A model generated the notes under the pieces. The model was not told the origin of the DNA. It saw only the letters and a program-made list of their open reading frames with translations, and made no database searches. A stretch of DNA of 64,000 nucleotides from Bradyrhizobium roseum (GTDB taxonomy: Bacteria; Pseudomonadota; Alphaproteobacteria; Rhizobiales; Xanthobacteraceae), in contig NZ_CP129212.1 of NCBI RefSeq assembly GCF_030413175.1, forward strand, positions 4,278,001-4,342,000. Direction: 5' to 3'. The position numbers were made by a program, and so were the translations under genes. Below are positions 42,612 to 52,613 of this stretch, one piece after another. The stretch's first letter is position 1; each line of letters opens with the position of its first letter.

Positions 42612-43547
42612 CTACTCTTTTACGGCTCCCGTCATCGCCGACACATAATGCTCAACGAAGAAGGCGTAAAGGATAACGAGCGGCAGCGAGCCGGCCAATG
42701 CGCCCGCCATCAGCGAGCCCCAGCGATAGACGTCGCCGTCGACGAATTCGTTGACGATCGCCACCGGCACCGTCTTGTTGCTGGTCGACTGCAGGAAGGT
42801 CAGCGCATAGATGAACTCGTTCCAGCATAGCGTAAAGCAGAAGATGAACGCGGAGATCAGGCCCGGGATCGCCAGCGGCAGCACGATCTTGACCAGGATC
42901 TGCCAGCGGCTGGCGCCGTCGATCAGCGCGCATTCTTCGAGCTCGAACGGGATGGTCTTGAAGTACCCCATCAAAAGCCAGGTCGAGAACGGGATCAGGA
43001 TGGTCGGATAGGTCAGGATCAGCGCGAGCGGCGAGTCGAACAGCCCGTACTGGAACACGACGGTCGCGAGCGGAATGAACAGGATCGACGGCGGCACCAG
43101 GTAGGACAGGAAGATCAGCCCGCCGACCCAGTGCGCACCGCGATAGCGCAGCCGCACGATCGCGTAGGCCGCCAGCACGCTGGCGACGATCGACAGGATG
43201 GTGGCGCAGACGGCTACATACATCGTGTTCCACAACCATAGCGGATAGTGGCTGTCGAACAGCAGCTTATAAAAGTGCTTGAGGGTCGGATTCCAGGTCC
43301 AGAACGGATTGTACTTGTCGAGGTCGAGCAGTTGCTCATCCGGTTTGATCGCCGTCAGTCCCATCCAGTAGAACGGAAACAGCAGCACGAACACGATGAT
43401 CGCCAGCGGCATATACAGCGTCACCATCCGGCGCGGCACCGACTGCAGATAGCTCATGCCCTCGCTGTGATCGTCCTTGGCGACCGTCGGTGATGTTCCG
43501 GCAAGCACAGCCTTGAGATCGATCCGCGAGGTCGGGAGATCAGTCAT
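42612..43547 (-). CDS. Carbohydrate ABC transporter permease (MalG-type)
   Basis: A 311-residue inner-membrane protein with six hydrophobic segments. The EAA loop is EECALIDGASRWQILVKIVL, which contacts the ATPase. It pairs with the MalF-type permease upstream and the ATPase and binding protein of the same operon. Its first codons, ATGACTGAT, lie inside a repeated 40-base block shared with the 3' end of the MalF-type gene, evidence of a local tandem duplication. MTDLPTSRIDLKAVL is the N-terminus. Confidence 0.92.
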   Translation of the reverse strand: MTDLPTSRIDLKAVLAGTSPTVAKDDHSEGMSYLQSVPRRMVTLYMPLAIIVFVLLFPFYWMGLTAIKPDEQLLDLDKYNPFWTWNPTLKHFYKLLFDSHYPLWLWNTMYVAVCATILSIVASVLAAYAIVRLRYRGAHWVGGLIFLSYLVPPSILFIPLATVVFQYGLFDSPLALILTYPTILIPFSTWLLMGYFKTIPFELEECALIDGASRWQILVKIVLPLAIPGLISAFIFCFTLCWNEFIYALTFLQSTSNKTVPVAIVNEFVDGDVYRWGSLMAGALAGSLPLVILYAFFVEHYVSAMTGAVKE

Positions 43548-43664
43548 TGTTTTCTCCCTGCTGCCACTTGCGACGGCGCGCGCGGGGCTTGCCCCGTTCG
43601 CGCAAAAGAAGATCCGGCACCGCGGAGATCAGTCATTGTTCTCACCCTGCTGCCACTTGCGACG
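43536..43664. repeat. 89-base-offset tandem duplication at the permease junction
   Basis: The 40-base blocks 43536-43575 and 43625-43664 differ at two positions. Each contains, on the minus strand, the MalF-type C-terminus (RRKWQQGENND and stop) overlapping an ATGACTGAT start. Copy 43625-43664 now ends the MalF-type gene and copy 43536-43575 now starts the MalG-type gene. Before duplication the two genes evidently overlapped. Confidence 0.85.
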
Positions 43665-44588
43665 CTGCAGCCCAAACCATGAAACCATGATCGCGGCGAG
43701 CAGGAACGGAATCATTGCACTCGATATCGCGGCCCCCTCGCCGAGCTGGCCGGCGATGATGGCGCGCTGATACGACAACGTCGCCATCAGGTGCGTCGCA
43801 TTGACCGGACCGCCCCGCGTCATCGCCCAGATCAGCTGGAAGTCGGTGAAGGTGAACAGCACGGAGAACGTCATCACCACCGCGATGATCGGCGTCAGCA
43901 GCGGATAGGTGATGAAGCGGAACATCTCCCACTTGCTGGCGCCGTCGAGCGTCGCCGCTTCGTAGAGCGAAGGCTGCACCGTCTGCAGGCCGGCGAGCAG
44001 CGTGATCGCGACAAAGGGTACGCCGCGCCAGATGTTGGCGAAGATCACGCAGATCCGCGCCCAGGTGACGTCGCCGAGGAAGTTGATGTTCTCGGTGATG
44101 AGACCGATTTGCTTGAGCGACCACGAGATGATCGAGAATTGGGAATCGAATATCCACCAGAACGCCAGCGCCGACAGCACGGTCGGCACGATGAACGGGA
44201 TCAGCACCAGCGCACGCAGCATCGCCTTGAACGGCATGTTCTCGTTCAGCAGCAGCGCCAGATAGAGCCCGATCGCGAATTTGATCGCGCTGGCGATGAA
44301 TGTGTAGAGGAGCGTGTTGAATACCGACAGCCAGAAGATGCTGTCGCCCCACAACCACTCGTAGTTCTCAATGCCGATGTATTCGCCGGGCCGCCCGATT
44401 TTGGCGTCGGTGAACGAAATCCAGACGCCGAGGCCCAACGGATAGGCCAGGAAGAAGATCAGGAATGCCATTGCCGGCAGCATGAACCAGAAACCGAGCC
44501 AGTTCCGGTTGGTCCTGAGCTGATCCCACGCGGTGGCCTCGCGAATCTGCCGCTTGGCGGTCCGGGGTTGCAGTGCGACGTCAGCCAT
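43629..44588 (-). CDS. Carbohydrate ABC transporter permease (MalF-type)
   Basis: A 319-residue inner-membrane protein with six hydrophobic segments; the first is LGFWFMLPAMAFLIFFLAYP. The EAA loop is YEAATLDGASKWEMFRFITY. It forms the channel with the MalG-type subunit. A perfect 12-base hairpin precedes it, between the binding-protein gene and this start, which is the usual place for an element that lowers permease relative to binding-protein expression. The C-terminus is in the duplicated block noted at the junction. Confidence 0.92.
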   Translation of the reverse strand: MADVALQPRTAKRQIREATAWDQLRTNRNWLGFWFMLPAMAFLIFFLAYPLGLGVWISFTDAKIGRPGEYIGIENYEWLWGDSIFWLSVFNTLLYTFIASAIKFAIGLYLALLLNENMPFKAMLRALVLIPFIVPTVLSALAFWWIFDSQFSIISWSLKQIGLITENINFLGDVTWARICVIFANIWRGVPFVAITLLAGLQTVQPSLYEAATLDGASKWEMFRFITYPLLTPIIAVVMTFSVLFTFTDFQLIWAMTRGGPVNATHLMATLSYQRAIIAGQLGEGAAISSAMIPFLLAAIMVSWFGLQRRKWQQGENND

Positions 44589-44644
44589 TGGCGAATTCCC
44601 GCGATGTCATCGACGGCGATGCCGTCGTCCGCATTTTGCTTGTT

Positions 44645-44676
44645 GAAGCGAGCCGCAATCGCTCGCGGCTCGCTTC
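44645..44676 (-). promoter_or_regulatory. Intercistronic stem-loop between binding-protein and permease genes
   Basis: GAAGCGAGCCGC (44645-44656) and GCGGCTCGCTTC (44665-44676) pair perfectly around an 8-base loop, 8 bases past the binding-protein stop. There is no T-run on the transcript strand, so it is not a strong terminator. Such hairpins after binding-protein genes (malE-malF style) protect the upstream mRNA from 3' exonucleases and attenuate the downstream genes. Confidence 0.75.
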
Positions 44677-44683
44677 GTTGTCG

Positions 44684-46003
44684 TCAGCGATAAATGCGCT
44701 TCAACTGCCGTTCCGTCACCGCGATCGCGCCCTTGGCGTCCTCGCGTCCGGTGCAGTAGTTGGCGAACATGTCGACGACCAGGAAGTCGGCGATCGCGGT
44801 CGCCGCCTTCTCGCCGGGCGTGCCGATGCCGGATGCGGGAAGCGCACGCTTGCTGGCCTGGCTGAACACCTGGTTCTTCGGATCCGCGGTCCAGACCGGC
44901 GAATTGTCATAGGCATTGAGCGTGTGGGTGAGATAACCCCGCGCGCCGGACAGCCACTTGTCGTAGTTTTCCTTCTCGAGCATGAAGGCGACGAAGGCTT
45001 TTGCGGCGTTCGGATATTTGGTGAACTTGAACGCCAGGATCGGAACGCAAAGCTGCAGTTCGGTCGGCTTGCCGATCGGACCGACCGGCCATAGCGCATG
45101 ATACGTGTCTTCGGTGAGTTCCTTCTTGTTCGGGTCGTCCTTGGCCGCGACATAGATCGAGATGCCGTTGGCCGTGCAGTGCAGTTCGCCGGCGAGGAAC
45201 GCCTTGTTGTTCGACGAGTCGTTCCATGACGCAACGCCCGGAATGAAGGTGTCGGACAGCGCCTTGCAGTATTCGAGCGCCTTGACGGTCTCGGGCGAGT
45301 TGATGATGACCTTGTTGTCCTTGTCGACGGTGTAGGCACCGTGACCCCAGAGGATCCAGTGCAACCAGGCATTGGCGTCGCCCGAAGCGTGGCCGAGCGG
45401 GAAACCGGCCGGCGTGTTGTTCTTCTTCAGCGCCTTGCACATTTCCAGAAAGCCCGGGAAGTCCTTCGGGAAATCCTTGAAGCCGGCCTTTTCAACCGAA
45501 GACTTGCGGTAGGTCATGTAGCCGCCGATGGTCGCCACCGGAATGCCGAGCCAGTTGTTGCCCTGCTTGCAGGTTACCGCGGCCGCGTCGGTCCACCCGC
45601 CATACTTCTTGCCGAGATAATCGGCGACATCGTTCATCTGCAGGACCTGGGTCGGGAACAGCTGCGGCAGCGTATGCAGGCCCCATGCGAGATCTAGGCC
45701 CGAACCGGTATTGGCGGCAACGGACGCTTTCGGCTGCACGTCCTCGAAGGACTCGGAGAACACGTTCATTTCGGTACCGGTGGCAGCCTTGAACGCAGCG
45801 ACCATGGCGTTGAACGCGTCGTCTTCCGCCGGCACGAAGCGCTTCCAGCGCATCACGGTGAGCTTGGCGCCCTTCTCGGCCTTCCACGGCGCCGATTGCG
45901 CCCAGGCCTTGGCAAAGTCGAACAACGCCGGTCCGGTAAGTGCGCCGGCCGCCGCCAGCGCGGTGCCGCCCTGAAGCAGAGAGCGGCGGGTAAAATCGTG
46001 CAT
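44684..46003 (-). CDS. Extracellular sugar-binding protein of the ABC importer
   Basis: A 439-residue periplasmic protein of the family 1 solute-binding type. The N-terminus MHDFTRRSLLQGGTALAAAG has twin arginines and is probably a Tat signal. The mature part starts near AKAWAQSAPWKAEKG and includes AFNAMVAAFKAATGTEMNV, typical of these receptors. It delivers sugar or sugar acid to the MalF/MalG-type permeases. GGGAGG lies 7 bases before the ATG. It lies between the ATPase gene and the permeases and is likely the most highly expressed gene of the operon. Confidence 0.92.
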   Translation of the reverse strand: MHDFTRRSLLQGGTALAAAGALTGPALFDFAKAWAQSAPWKAEKGAKLTVMRWKRFVPAEDDAFNAMVAAFKAATGTEMNVFSESFEDVQPKASVAANTGSGLDLAWGLHTLPQLFPTQVLQMNDVADYLGKKYGGWTDAAAVTCKQGNNWLGIPVATIGGYMTYRKSSVEKAGFKDFPKDFPGFLEMCKALKKNNTPAGFPLGHASGDANAWLHWILWGHGAYTVDKDNKVIINSPETVKALEYCKALSDTFIPGVASWNDSSNNKAFLAGELHCTANGISIYVAAKDDPNKKELTEDTYHALWPVGPIGKPTELQLCVPILAFKFTKYPNAAKAFVAFMLEKENYDKWLSGARGYLTHTLNAYDNSPVWTADPKNQVFSQASKRALPASGIGTPGEKAATAIADFLVVDMFANYCTGREDAKGAIAVTERQLKRIYR

Positions 46004-46018
46004 GGTCCATCCTCCCGT

Positions 46019-46093
46019 TGAAATATTTTTTCTGGTTCTTGCTCAGTCCTCGTTTCTTATTTTTTTGGTCGTCTTTATTTTCTTGGTCTCGTC
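46019..46093 (-). other. A/purine-rich intercistronic leader of the binding-protein gene
   Basis: The 92-base spacer between the ATPase and binding-protein genes reads on the transcript strand as A-rich runs (AAGAAAATAAAGACG, CCAAAAAAATAAGAAACG) in a genome that is otherwise GC-rich. It has no hairpin. Unstructured A-rich leaders favour ribosome access, which fits high expression of the receptor. Confidence 0.4.
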
Positions 46094-46095
46094 AC

Positions 46096-47163
<1,068 letters not shown>

Positions 47164-47298
47164 CCTCACTCCCTCTTGTTCTGTTTTGGGGCGCCACGGA
47201 TCGGCGGCGATGCCCTGCTGTCTTTTCGACTTTAATGCCGGAAGCCGAATTCGACCGTGCATCATCATCCGCAGTTTCGCGGTTTTTAGCAATCCGAT

Positions 47299-47310
47299 GG
47301 TAGCGCTGTC
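47299..47310. promoter_or_regulatory. Candidate LacI-family operator GGTAGCGCTGTC
   Basis: A near-palindrome with the central CG...GC step typical of LacI/GalR operators, in the spacer between the divergent ATPase and LacI genes. It matches the perfect palindrome at 48427-48438 at 10 of 12 positions. Its position suits control of the importer operon and autoregulation. Confidence 0.6.
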
Positions 47311-47353
47311 AATAATGGTTCAAACGTCTAATCTGTTGTGATATGAGCGCAAG

Positions 47354-48385
47354 ATGGGACGAAAACAGACAAAGTCTGGCAAAATCCGCCTCACCGAGGT
47401 CGCCAAGCTCGCTGGCGTCAGCCCCATCACGGCATCGCGCTTTTTCCGGAACCCCGAAGCACTGTCGCTGAGCAAGCGCGAACGCGTCGACAGCGCGGTG
47501 AAGGAATTGGGTTATGTGCCCAATCTTGCCGCGCGTGCGCTGGCCTCGCATCGCACCGAAGTCATCGGCGTCGTCATCCCCTCCCTCACCAACAATGTGT
47601 TCGCCGACGTGTTGCGCGGCATCTACGATTCCTCCGAAGGTAGCCGCTACACCATCCAGCTCGCCAATACGCGCTACAGTATCCTGCAGGAAGAGAAGCT
47701 TCTGCGCCTGTTCAGGGCGCAGAAGCCGGCCGGGCTGATCGTCACCGGCATCAACCAGACCGCGGAATCTCGTACCATCCTGGAGTCGATGAATTGCCCG
47801 GTCACGCAGATCATGGAGGTCGGCGAAAGTCCGGTCGACATGATGGTCGGCTTCTCGCATTACGACGCGGCATTTGCGGCCATTTCGCACATCCTGGAAC
47901 AGGGGCGTCGCCGCATCGGATTCCTCGGCGCTCGGATGGACCCGCGGGTACAGCGACGGCTCGAAGGGTATCGAGATGCCATGAAGGCGGTATCGCTGTT
48001 CGATCCGAGCCTCGTCGTCACCACGTCGGTGCCGACCACCGTGACGCTCGGCAGGACATTGTTCACCGACCTGCTCGCGCAAGCGCCCGACATCGATGCG
48101 GTGTTCTGCGTCAATGACGACCTTGCGCTGGGCACGCTGTTTGAATGCCAGCGGCGGCAGATCGCCATCCCCGGCGATCTCGCCATTGTCGGATTCAACG
48201 ATCTGGAGTTCGCGGCATCCGCGGTCCCCTCCCTCTCCAGCGTCCGCACCAATCGCTATGAAATGGGCCGGCACGCCGTCTCCATGGTGATCGACTCGAT
48301 CGAAGGCCGTCGCCCCGAGACGCCGGTGATCGACCTCGGCTTTCAGCTGATGGTTCGCGAAAGCTCGATGCCGCCGGGCATGTGA
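47354..48385 (+). CDS. LacI/GntR-type transcriptional regulator of the sugar-acid cluster
   Basis: A 343-residue repressor-type protein. The N-terminal helix-turn-helix is TEVAKLAGVSPITASRFFRN (about residues 14-33), with a hinge helix PNLAARALAS. The periplasmic-binding-like effector domain begins VIGVVIPSLTNNVFADVLRG. The GntR-like subgroup binds sugar acids or their phosphates. It sits between the importer operon and the dehydratase gene, both of which carry matching palindromes upstream, so it probably represses both until the sugar acid or an intermediate is present. Confidence 0.92.
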   Translation: MGRKQTKSGKIRLTEVAKLAGVSPITASRFFRNPEALSLSKRERVDSAVKELGYVPNLAARALASHRTEVIGVVIPSLTNNVFADVLRGIYDSSEGSRYTIQLANTRYSILQEEKLLRLFRAQKPAGLIVTGINQTAESRTILESMNCPVTQIMEVGESPVDMMVGFSHYDAAFAAISHILEQGRRRIGFLGARMDPRVQRRLEGYRDAMKAVSLFDPSLVVTTSVPTTVTLGRTLFTDLLAQAPDIDAVFCVNDDLALGTLFECQRRQIAIPGDLAIVGFNDLEFAASAVPSLSSVRTNRYEMGRHAVSMVIDSIEGRRPETPVIDLGFQLMVRESSMPPGM

Positions 48386-48426
48386 CGCCGCTGCCGAGGA
48401 ACGAAAATGACGCGCGGGCAAAAATT

Positions 48427-48438
48427 GGTAGCGCTACC
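48427..48438. promoter_or_regulatory. Candidate LacI-family operator GGTAGCGCTACC
   Basis: A perfect 12-base palindrome in the 180-base spacer between the LacI gene and the dehydratase gene, 128 bases upstream of the dehydratase ATG. It shares ten positions with the site at 47299. It is the expected form of a LacI-family operator. Confidence 0.65.
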
Positions 48439-48565
48439 TTTTGAGCCGAACTAGGATCGTATCACGCGGATTGGCCAAGGCAGGCGCGCTGCAGCAGATG
48501 AACTTTCAACAAAGCGCGCCGCTGCCGCGATTTAAGCCCAAAAGTTTGCAGTGCGGGAGGAACCG

Positions 48566-50386
48566 ATGAAGCACAATGACAAGAAGCCGACCACCAATGG
48601 CAAGGGCCGGAGACTTCGTTCGCTCGAGTGGTTCGATAACCCGCACAATCCGGGAATGACCGCGCTCTACCTCGAACGCTACCTGAACTACGGCCTGACC
48701 CGAGCGGAATTGCAATCCGGCAAGCCGATCATCGGCATCGCCCAGACCGGCAACGACCTCTCCCCCTGCAATCGCCATCATCTCGAACTGGCGCACCGGG
48801 TGCGCGAGGGCATTCGCGAAGCCGGCGGCATTGCGATGGAATTCCCCACCCATCCGATCCAGGAAACCGGCAAGCGGCCGACCGCGGCGCTGGACCGCAA
48901 CCTCGCCTATCTCGGCCTGGTCGAAATCCTGTTCGGCTACCCGCTCGATGGCGTGGTGCTGACCACCGGCTGCGACAAGACCACACCGGCCTGCATGATG
49001 GCGGCGGCGACCGTCAACCTGCCCGCGATCGTGCTCTCCGGCGGCCCGATGCTGAACGGCTGGTTCAACGGCGAGCGCACCGGCTCCGGCACCATCGTCT
49101 GGAAGCAGCGTGAACGGCTCGCCGCCGGCGAGATCGATTACAATGAGTTCATCGAGATCGTGTCGTCCTCCGCACCTTCCGTCGGCCATTGCAACACGAT
49201 GGGCACCGCTTCCACCATGAACTCGCTGGCCGAGGCGCTCGGCATGTCGCTGCCGGGCTGCGCGGCGATCCCGGCGCCCTACCGCGAACGCGGCCAGATT
49301 GCCTATGAGACGGGCAAGCGCATCGTCGAGATGGTGTGGGAAGATCTGAAACCCTCCGACATCCTGACCCGCCAGGCGTTCGAGAACTGCATCGTGGTGA
49401 ACTCGGCGATCGGCGGCTCGACCAACGCGCCGATCCACATCAACGCGCTGGCGCGGCATGTCGGCGTCGAGCTGTCGATCGACGACTGGCAGAAGCATGG
49501 CCACCACATCCCGCTGCTGGTCAACATGCAGCCGGCCGGTTTCTATCTCGGCGAGGAATATCACCGCGCCGGAGGCGTGCCGTCGGTGGTGCGCGAGTTG
49601 ATGGCGCACAAGCACATCCATGAAGACGCCGTCACCGTGAACGGCCGCACCATGGGCGACAACTGCCGCGAGGCCCCCAAGCCCGACGGCGACGTGATTT
49701 GGAGTTACGACAAGCCGCTGGTGAAAGACGCCGGCTTCCTGGTGCTGCGCGGCAATCTCTTCGATTCCGCGATCATGAAGACCAGCGTGATCTCGAAGGA
49801 ATTCCGCGACCGTTATCTGGTCAATCCGAAAGACCTGAACGCGTTCGAGGGCCGCGCCATCGTGTTCGAGGGGCCGGAGGATTACCACGACCGGATCGAC
49901 GATCCCGCACTCAACATCGACGAGCACTGCATCCTGTTCATTCGCGGCGCCGGCCCGATCGGCTATCCCGGCGGCGCCGAGGTCGTCAACATGCAGCCGC
50001 CGGCGGCGCTAATCAAACGCGGCATCCTCTCGCTGCCCTGCATCGGCGACGGCCGGCAGTCCGGCACCTCGGGCTCGCCCTCGATCCTCAACGCCTCGCC
50101 GGAAGCGGCCGCCGACGGCGGGCTTGCGATCTTGCGGACCGGCGACAAGGTCCGCATCGACCTCAACAAGGGCGACGCCAATATTTTGATCACGAGCGAC
50201 GAACTGAAAAAGCGCCGCGCCGAGCTGAAGGAAAAGGGCGGCTTCCCCTACCCGGCCAACCAGACGCCATGGCAGGAGCTCTATCGTTCGACGGTCGGCC
50301 AGCAGGCCACCGGCGCCTGCATGGAACTCGCCACGCGCTATCAGAACATCGCCGGCACGGTCGGCGTGGCGCGGGATAATCATTAG
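48566..50386 (+). CDS. IlvD/Edd family sugar-acid dehydratase
   Basis: A 606-residue Fe-S dehydratase. Cluster cysteines are C68 ([10 protein letters not shown]), C136 ([10 protein letters not shown]) and C209 ([11 protein letters not shown]). The [19 protein letters not shown] stretch is typical of the arabinonate/xylonate/gluconate dehydratase branch rather than the amino-acid enzyme. It would remove water from an aldonic acid to give a 2-keto-3-deoxy acid, the substrate of KdgK. ATG 48566 is preferred over GTG 48551 because GGGAGG lies 6 bases upstream of it. The exact aldonate is not decided. Confidence 0.9.
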   Translation: MKHNDKKPTTNGKGRRLRSLEWFDNPHNPGMTALYLERYLNYGLTRAELQSGKPIIGIAQTGNDLSPCNRHHLELAHRVREGIREAGGIAMEFPTHPIQETGKRPTAALDRNLAYLGLVEILFGYPLDGVVLTTGCDKTTPACMMAAATVNLPAIVLSGGPMLNGWFNGERTGSGTIVWKQRERLAAGEIDYNEFIEIVSSSAPSVGHCNTMGTASTMNSLAEALGMSLPGCAAIPAPYRERGQIAYETGKRIVEMVWEDLKPSDILTRQAFENCIVVNSAIGGSTNAPIHINALARHVGVELSIDDWQKHGHHIPLLVNMQPAGFYLGEEYHRAGGVPSVVRELMAHKHIHEDAVTVNGRTMGDNCREAPKPDGDVIWSYDKPLVKDAGFLVLRGNLFDSAIMKTSVISKEFRDRYLVNPKDLNAFEGRAIVFEGPEDYHDRIDDPALNIDEHCILFIRGAGPIGYPGGAEVVNMQPPAALIKRGILSLPCIGDGRQSGTSGSPSILNASPEAAADGGLAILRTGDKVRIDLNKGDANILITSDELKKRRAELKEKGGFPYPANQTPWQELYRSTVGQQATGACMELATRYQNIAGTVGVARDNH

Positions 50387-50397
50387 TCCATCAAACT

Positions 50398-50472
50398 GTC
50401 ATTGCCGGGCTTGACCCGGCAATCCATCCTCTGGCGAAGAAGATAGATACGCGGGTCAAGCCCGCGTATGAC
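50398..50472. repeat. Nested GCCGGG hairpins, second element
   Basis: ATTGCCGGGCTTGACCCGGCAAT is a compact hairpin followed by GCGGGTCAAGCCCGC, a related second hairpin. The sequence relates to 7223-7253. It lies between the dehydratase gene and the SDR gene of the same strand. Confidence 0.7.
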
Positions 50473-50509
50473 GCCGAAAATAATCCATCGATCGCTCAAG
50501 GACGAAACC

Positions 50510-51244
50510 ATGTCAGACCGCCTGAAGGGCAAGCGCGCCTTCGTCACCGCCGCCGCCGTCGGCATCGGCCGCGCCTGCGCCGTTGCCTTTGCGCGCGAAG
50601 GCGCCACCGTGTTTGCCACCGACATCGACGAAGCCAAGCTCGCCGCGCTCAAGAGCGAGGGAATCGCGGAAGTCGCAAAACTCGATGCCCGCGATACCGC
50701 CGCCGTCGCCGCCATGGCCAAGCGCGCCGGCAAGACCGACATCCTGCTCAACGCCGCCGGCTTTGTGCACCACGGCACGATCATGGATTGCTCCGACGAG
50801 GATTTTGACTTTTCGTTCGACCTCAACGTCAAGTCGATGCATCGCACGATCCGCGCGTTCCTGCCCGGCATGCTGGAACAGGGCAACGGCGCGATCGTCA
50901 ACATTGCCTCGGCTGCCGGCGTCATCAAGGCCGCGCCGAACCGCTACATCTACGCGGCGACCAAAGCTGCCGTCGGGGCGTTGACGCGTTCGGTCGCCAT
51001 CGACTTCGTCGGCAAGGGAATCCGCTGCAACTGCATCTGTCCCGGCACGGTTGAAACCCCATCCATGCTGGGGCGCGCCGCCGCCGCCGGCCCCAACGGA
51101 CGCGAAATGTTCGTCGCGCGGCAACCGATGGGACGGCTCGGTACCGCCGAGGAGATCGCTGCCCTCGCCGTCTATCTCGCCAGCGATGAAAGCGCGTTCA
51201 CCACCGGCGTCGCCCACGTCATCGACGGCGGCTGGACGCTGTAA
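50510..51244 (+). CDS. SDR family oxidoreductase, 2-keto-3-deoxy sugar acid dehydrogenase-like (DHRS6 group)
   Basis: A 244-residue classical SDR. The cofactor motif is VTAAAVGIGRA, with the first glycine replaced by alanine as in the DHRS6 / 2-keto-3-deoxy-L-fuconate dehydrogenase group; the active site is RYIYAATKAAVG and the tail FTTGVAHVIDGGWTL. Such enzymes oxidise 3-hydroxy or keto-deoxy acids with NAD. It lies 123 bases after the dehydratase, so it may oxidise the keto-deoxy acid made there. The start ATG 50510 begins MSDRLKGKRAFV. Confidence 0.86.
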   Translation: MSDRLKGKRAFVTAAAVGIGRACAVAFAREGATVFATDIDEAKLAALKSEGIAEVAKLDARDTAAVAAMAKRAGKTDILLNAAGFVHHGTIMDCSDEDFDFSFDLNVKSMHRTIRAFLPGMLEQGNGAIVNIASAAGVIKAAPNRYIYAATKAAVGALTRSVAIDFVGKGIRCNCICPGTVETPSMLGRAAAAGPNGREMFVARQPMGRLGTAEEIAALAVYLASDESAFTTGVAHVIDGGWTL

Positions 51245-51251
51245 ACACGGT

Positions 51252-51342
51252 CCTCATCCTGAGGAGCCGCGAAGCGGCGTCTCGAAGGATGGGCCACGGG
51301 CCTCATGGTTCGAGACGCGCAAGAGCGCTCCTCACCATGAGG
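51252..51342. repeat. CCTCATCCTGAGGAG palindromic element
   Basis: CCTCATCCTGAGGAGCCGCG at the left and GAGCGCTCCTCACCATGAGG at the right, with an inner GCGTCTCGAA / TTCGAGACGC pair. It fills the spacer between two SDR genes. Related palindromes are widespread in Bradyrhizobium-like genomes. Confidence 0.75.
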
Positions 51343-51367
51343 AACATCGAGCGAAAGGAAATTTGCA

Positions 51368-52114
51368 ATGAACAAGATCGATCTGAACGGCCGCTGCGCC
51401 GTCGTCACCGGCGGAGCGCAAGGTTTTGGCCGCGCGATTACCGAGCGCTTCGTGGCATCGGGCGCGAAGGTCGCGATCTGGGATCACGACCTGCCGTTCG
51501 CGGAAAAGACCGCGAAGGAAATCGGTCCGGCGGTATCGGCCTTCAAGGTCGACGTGTCGGATCTCGCCGCGGTCGAGACGACGCGTGACGCGACGCTGAA
51601 AGCGCTCGGCAAGATCGATATCCTCGTCAACAATGCCGGCATCGCCGGCATCAACAAGCCGGTGTGGGAAACCGACCTCGAGGAATGGCGCAAGGTGCTG
51701 CGCATCAATCTCGACGGCCCCTTCATCTGCTGCAAGGCGGTGGTGCCGGCGATGCTGCAGCAAAAATACGGCCGCATCGTCAACATCGCCTCCATCGCCG
51801 GCAAGGAAGGCAACCCCAACGCGGCACACTACTCGGCCTCCAAGGCCGGCCTGATCGCTTTGACCAAATCGCTCGGCAAGGAACTCGCGCAGCACGACAT
51901 TCTCGTCAACGCGGTGACGCCGGCAGCAGCCAAGACCGCAATCTTCGACCAGATGACGCAGCAGCACATCGACTTCATGCTCTCGAAGATCCCGAAGGCG
52001 CGCTTCGTTCTCGTCGAGGAACTCGCGGCGATGGTGGCGTGGCTCGCGTCGGAAGACTGCGCATTCTCCACCGGCGCCGTGTTCGACATTTCCGGCGGCC
52101 GGGCGACGTATTAG
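51368..52114 (+). CDS. SDR family oxidoreductase (FabG-like)
   Basis: A 248-residue classical SDR. CAVVTGGAQGFGRAITERF is the NAD(P) motif, NNAGIAG the central strand, and NAAHYSASKAGLIALT the active site with Tyr-x3-Lys. ASEDCAFSTGAVFDISGGRATY closes the fold. AAAGGAAATTTGCAATG gives the ribosome site. It is close to the sugar-acid genes but behind a palindromic repeat, so membership of that pathway (for example sugar 1-dehydrogenase) is possible but unproven. Confidence 0.87.
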   Translation: MNKIDLNGRCAVVTGGAQGFGRAITERFVASGAKVAIWDHDLPFAEKTAKEIGPAVSAFKVDVSDLAAVETTRDATLKALGKIDILVNNAGIAGINKPVWETDLEEWRKVLRINLDGPFICCKAVVPAMLQQKYGRIVNIASIAGKEGNPNAAHYSASKAGLIALTKSLGKELAQHDILVNAVTPAAAKTAIFDQMTQQHIDFMLSKIPKARFVLVEELAAMVAWLASEDCAFSTGAVFDISGGRATY

Positions 52115-52320
52115 TCCTCGGCCAAATCACGATCCAAGTCGGCATTTGGCGATCCGGTCGTTACGTCTTCGTCGGGCTGATCGATGTGCATTCCGATCAT
52201 GCCCGTCAGCGGCGGCTTGACCGCTTCGAGGCTGACATCCTTCGCTTGCGGCGTCTCTTGTTCGGCCCGTGCCTCGGCATCGTTACTTGCCGGTTTCTTT
52301 CCGTCCTTGTCGCCCGACAT
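52111..52320 (-). CDS. Small acidic hypothetical protein
   Basis: A 69-residue protein beginning MSGDKDGKKPASNDAEARAE, highly acidic and probably disordered, with PPLTGMIGMHI as its only hydrophobic patch. ATG 52320 has GAGG 7 bases upstream. An ATG at 52443 would extend it to 110 residues with a CSVC pair but no better ribosome site. Its stop overlaps the convergent SDR stop by 4 bases. No domain is recognised. Composition and ribosome site support a gene modestly. Confidence 0.5.
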   Translation of the reverse strand: MSGDKDGKKPASNDAEARAEQETPQAKDVSLEAVKPPLTGMIGMHIDQPDEDVTTGSPNADLDRDLAED

Positions 52321-52613
52321 TTCGGCTTCCTCGTGCTTCAGGAGAGTGAGCCGGCACACCGAGCAGTCACGATCACCTGGCTCACGAATGCATTGCTGGA
52401 TCAGTTTTCGCGCAATGTCGTTGACCGATATCAACCGAGCCAAAACAAAAGTGCTGCGGCCAACCCCGATTTACTTCGCGAGATGACAATACAATGACAT
52501 CTTCATGATGAGCTCGTCTCTTTCAGGCTGCGGATTGTTGAGCCTGATCAAAGCGCCATCGCACCACCGGTTCTACTTGAGGAAACCTATTCGTCAACGA
52601 ACCGGGGCTGATC

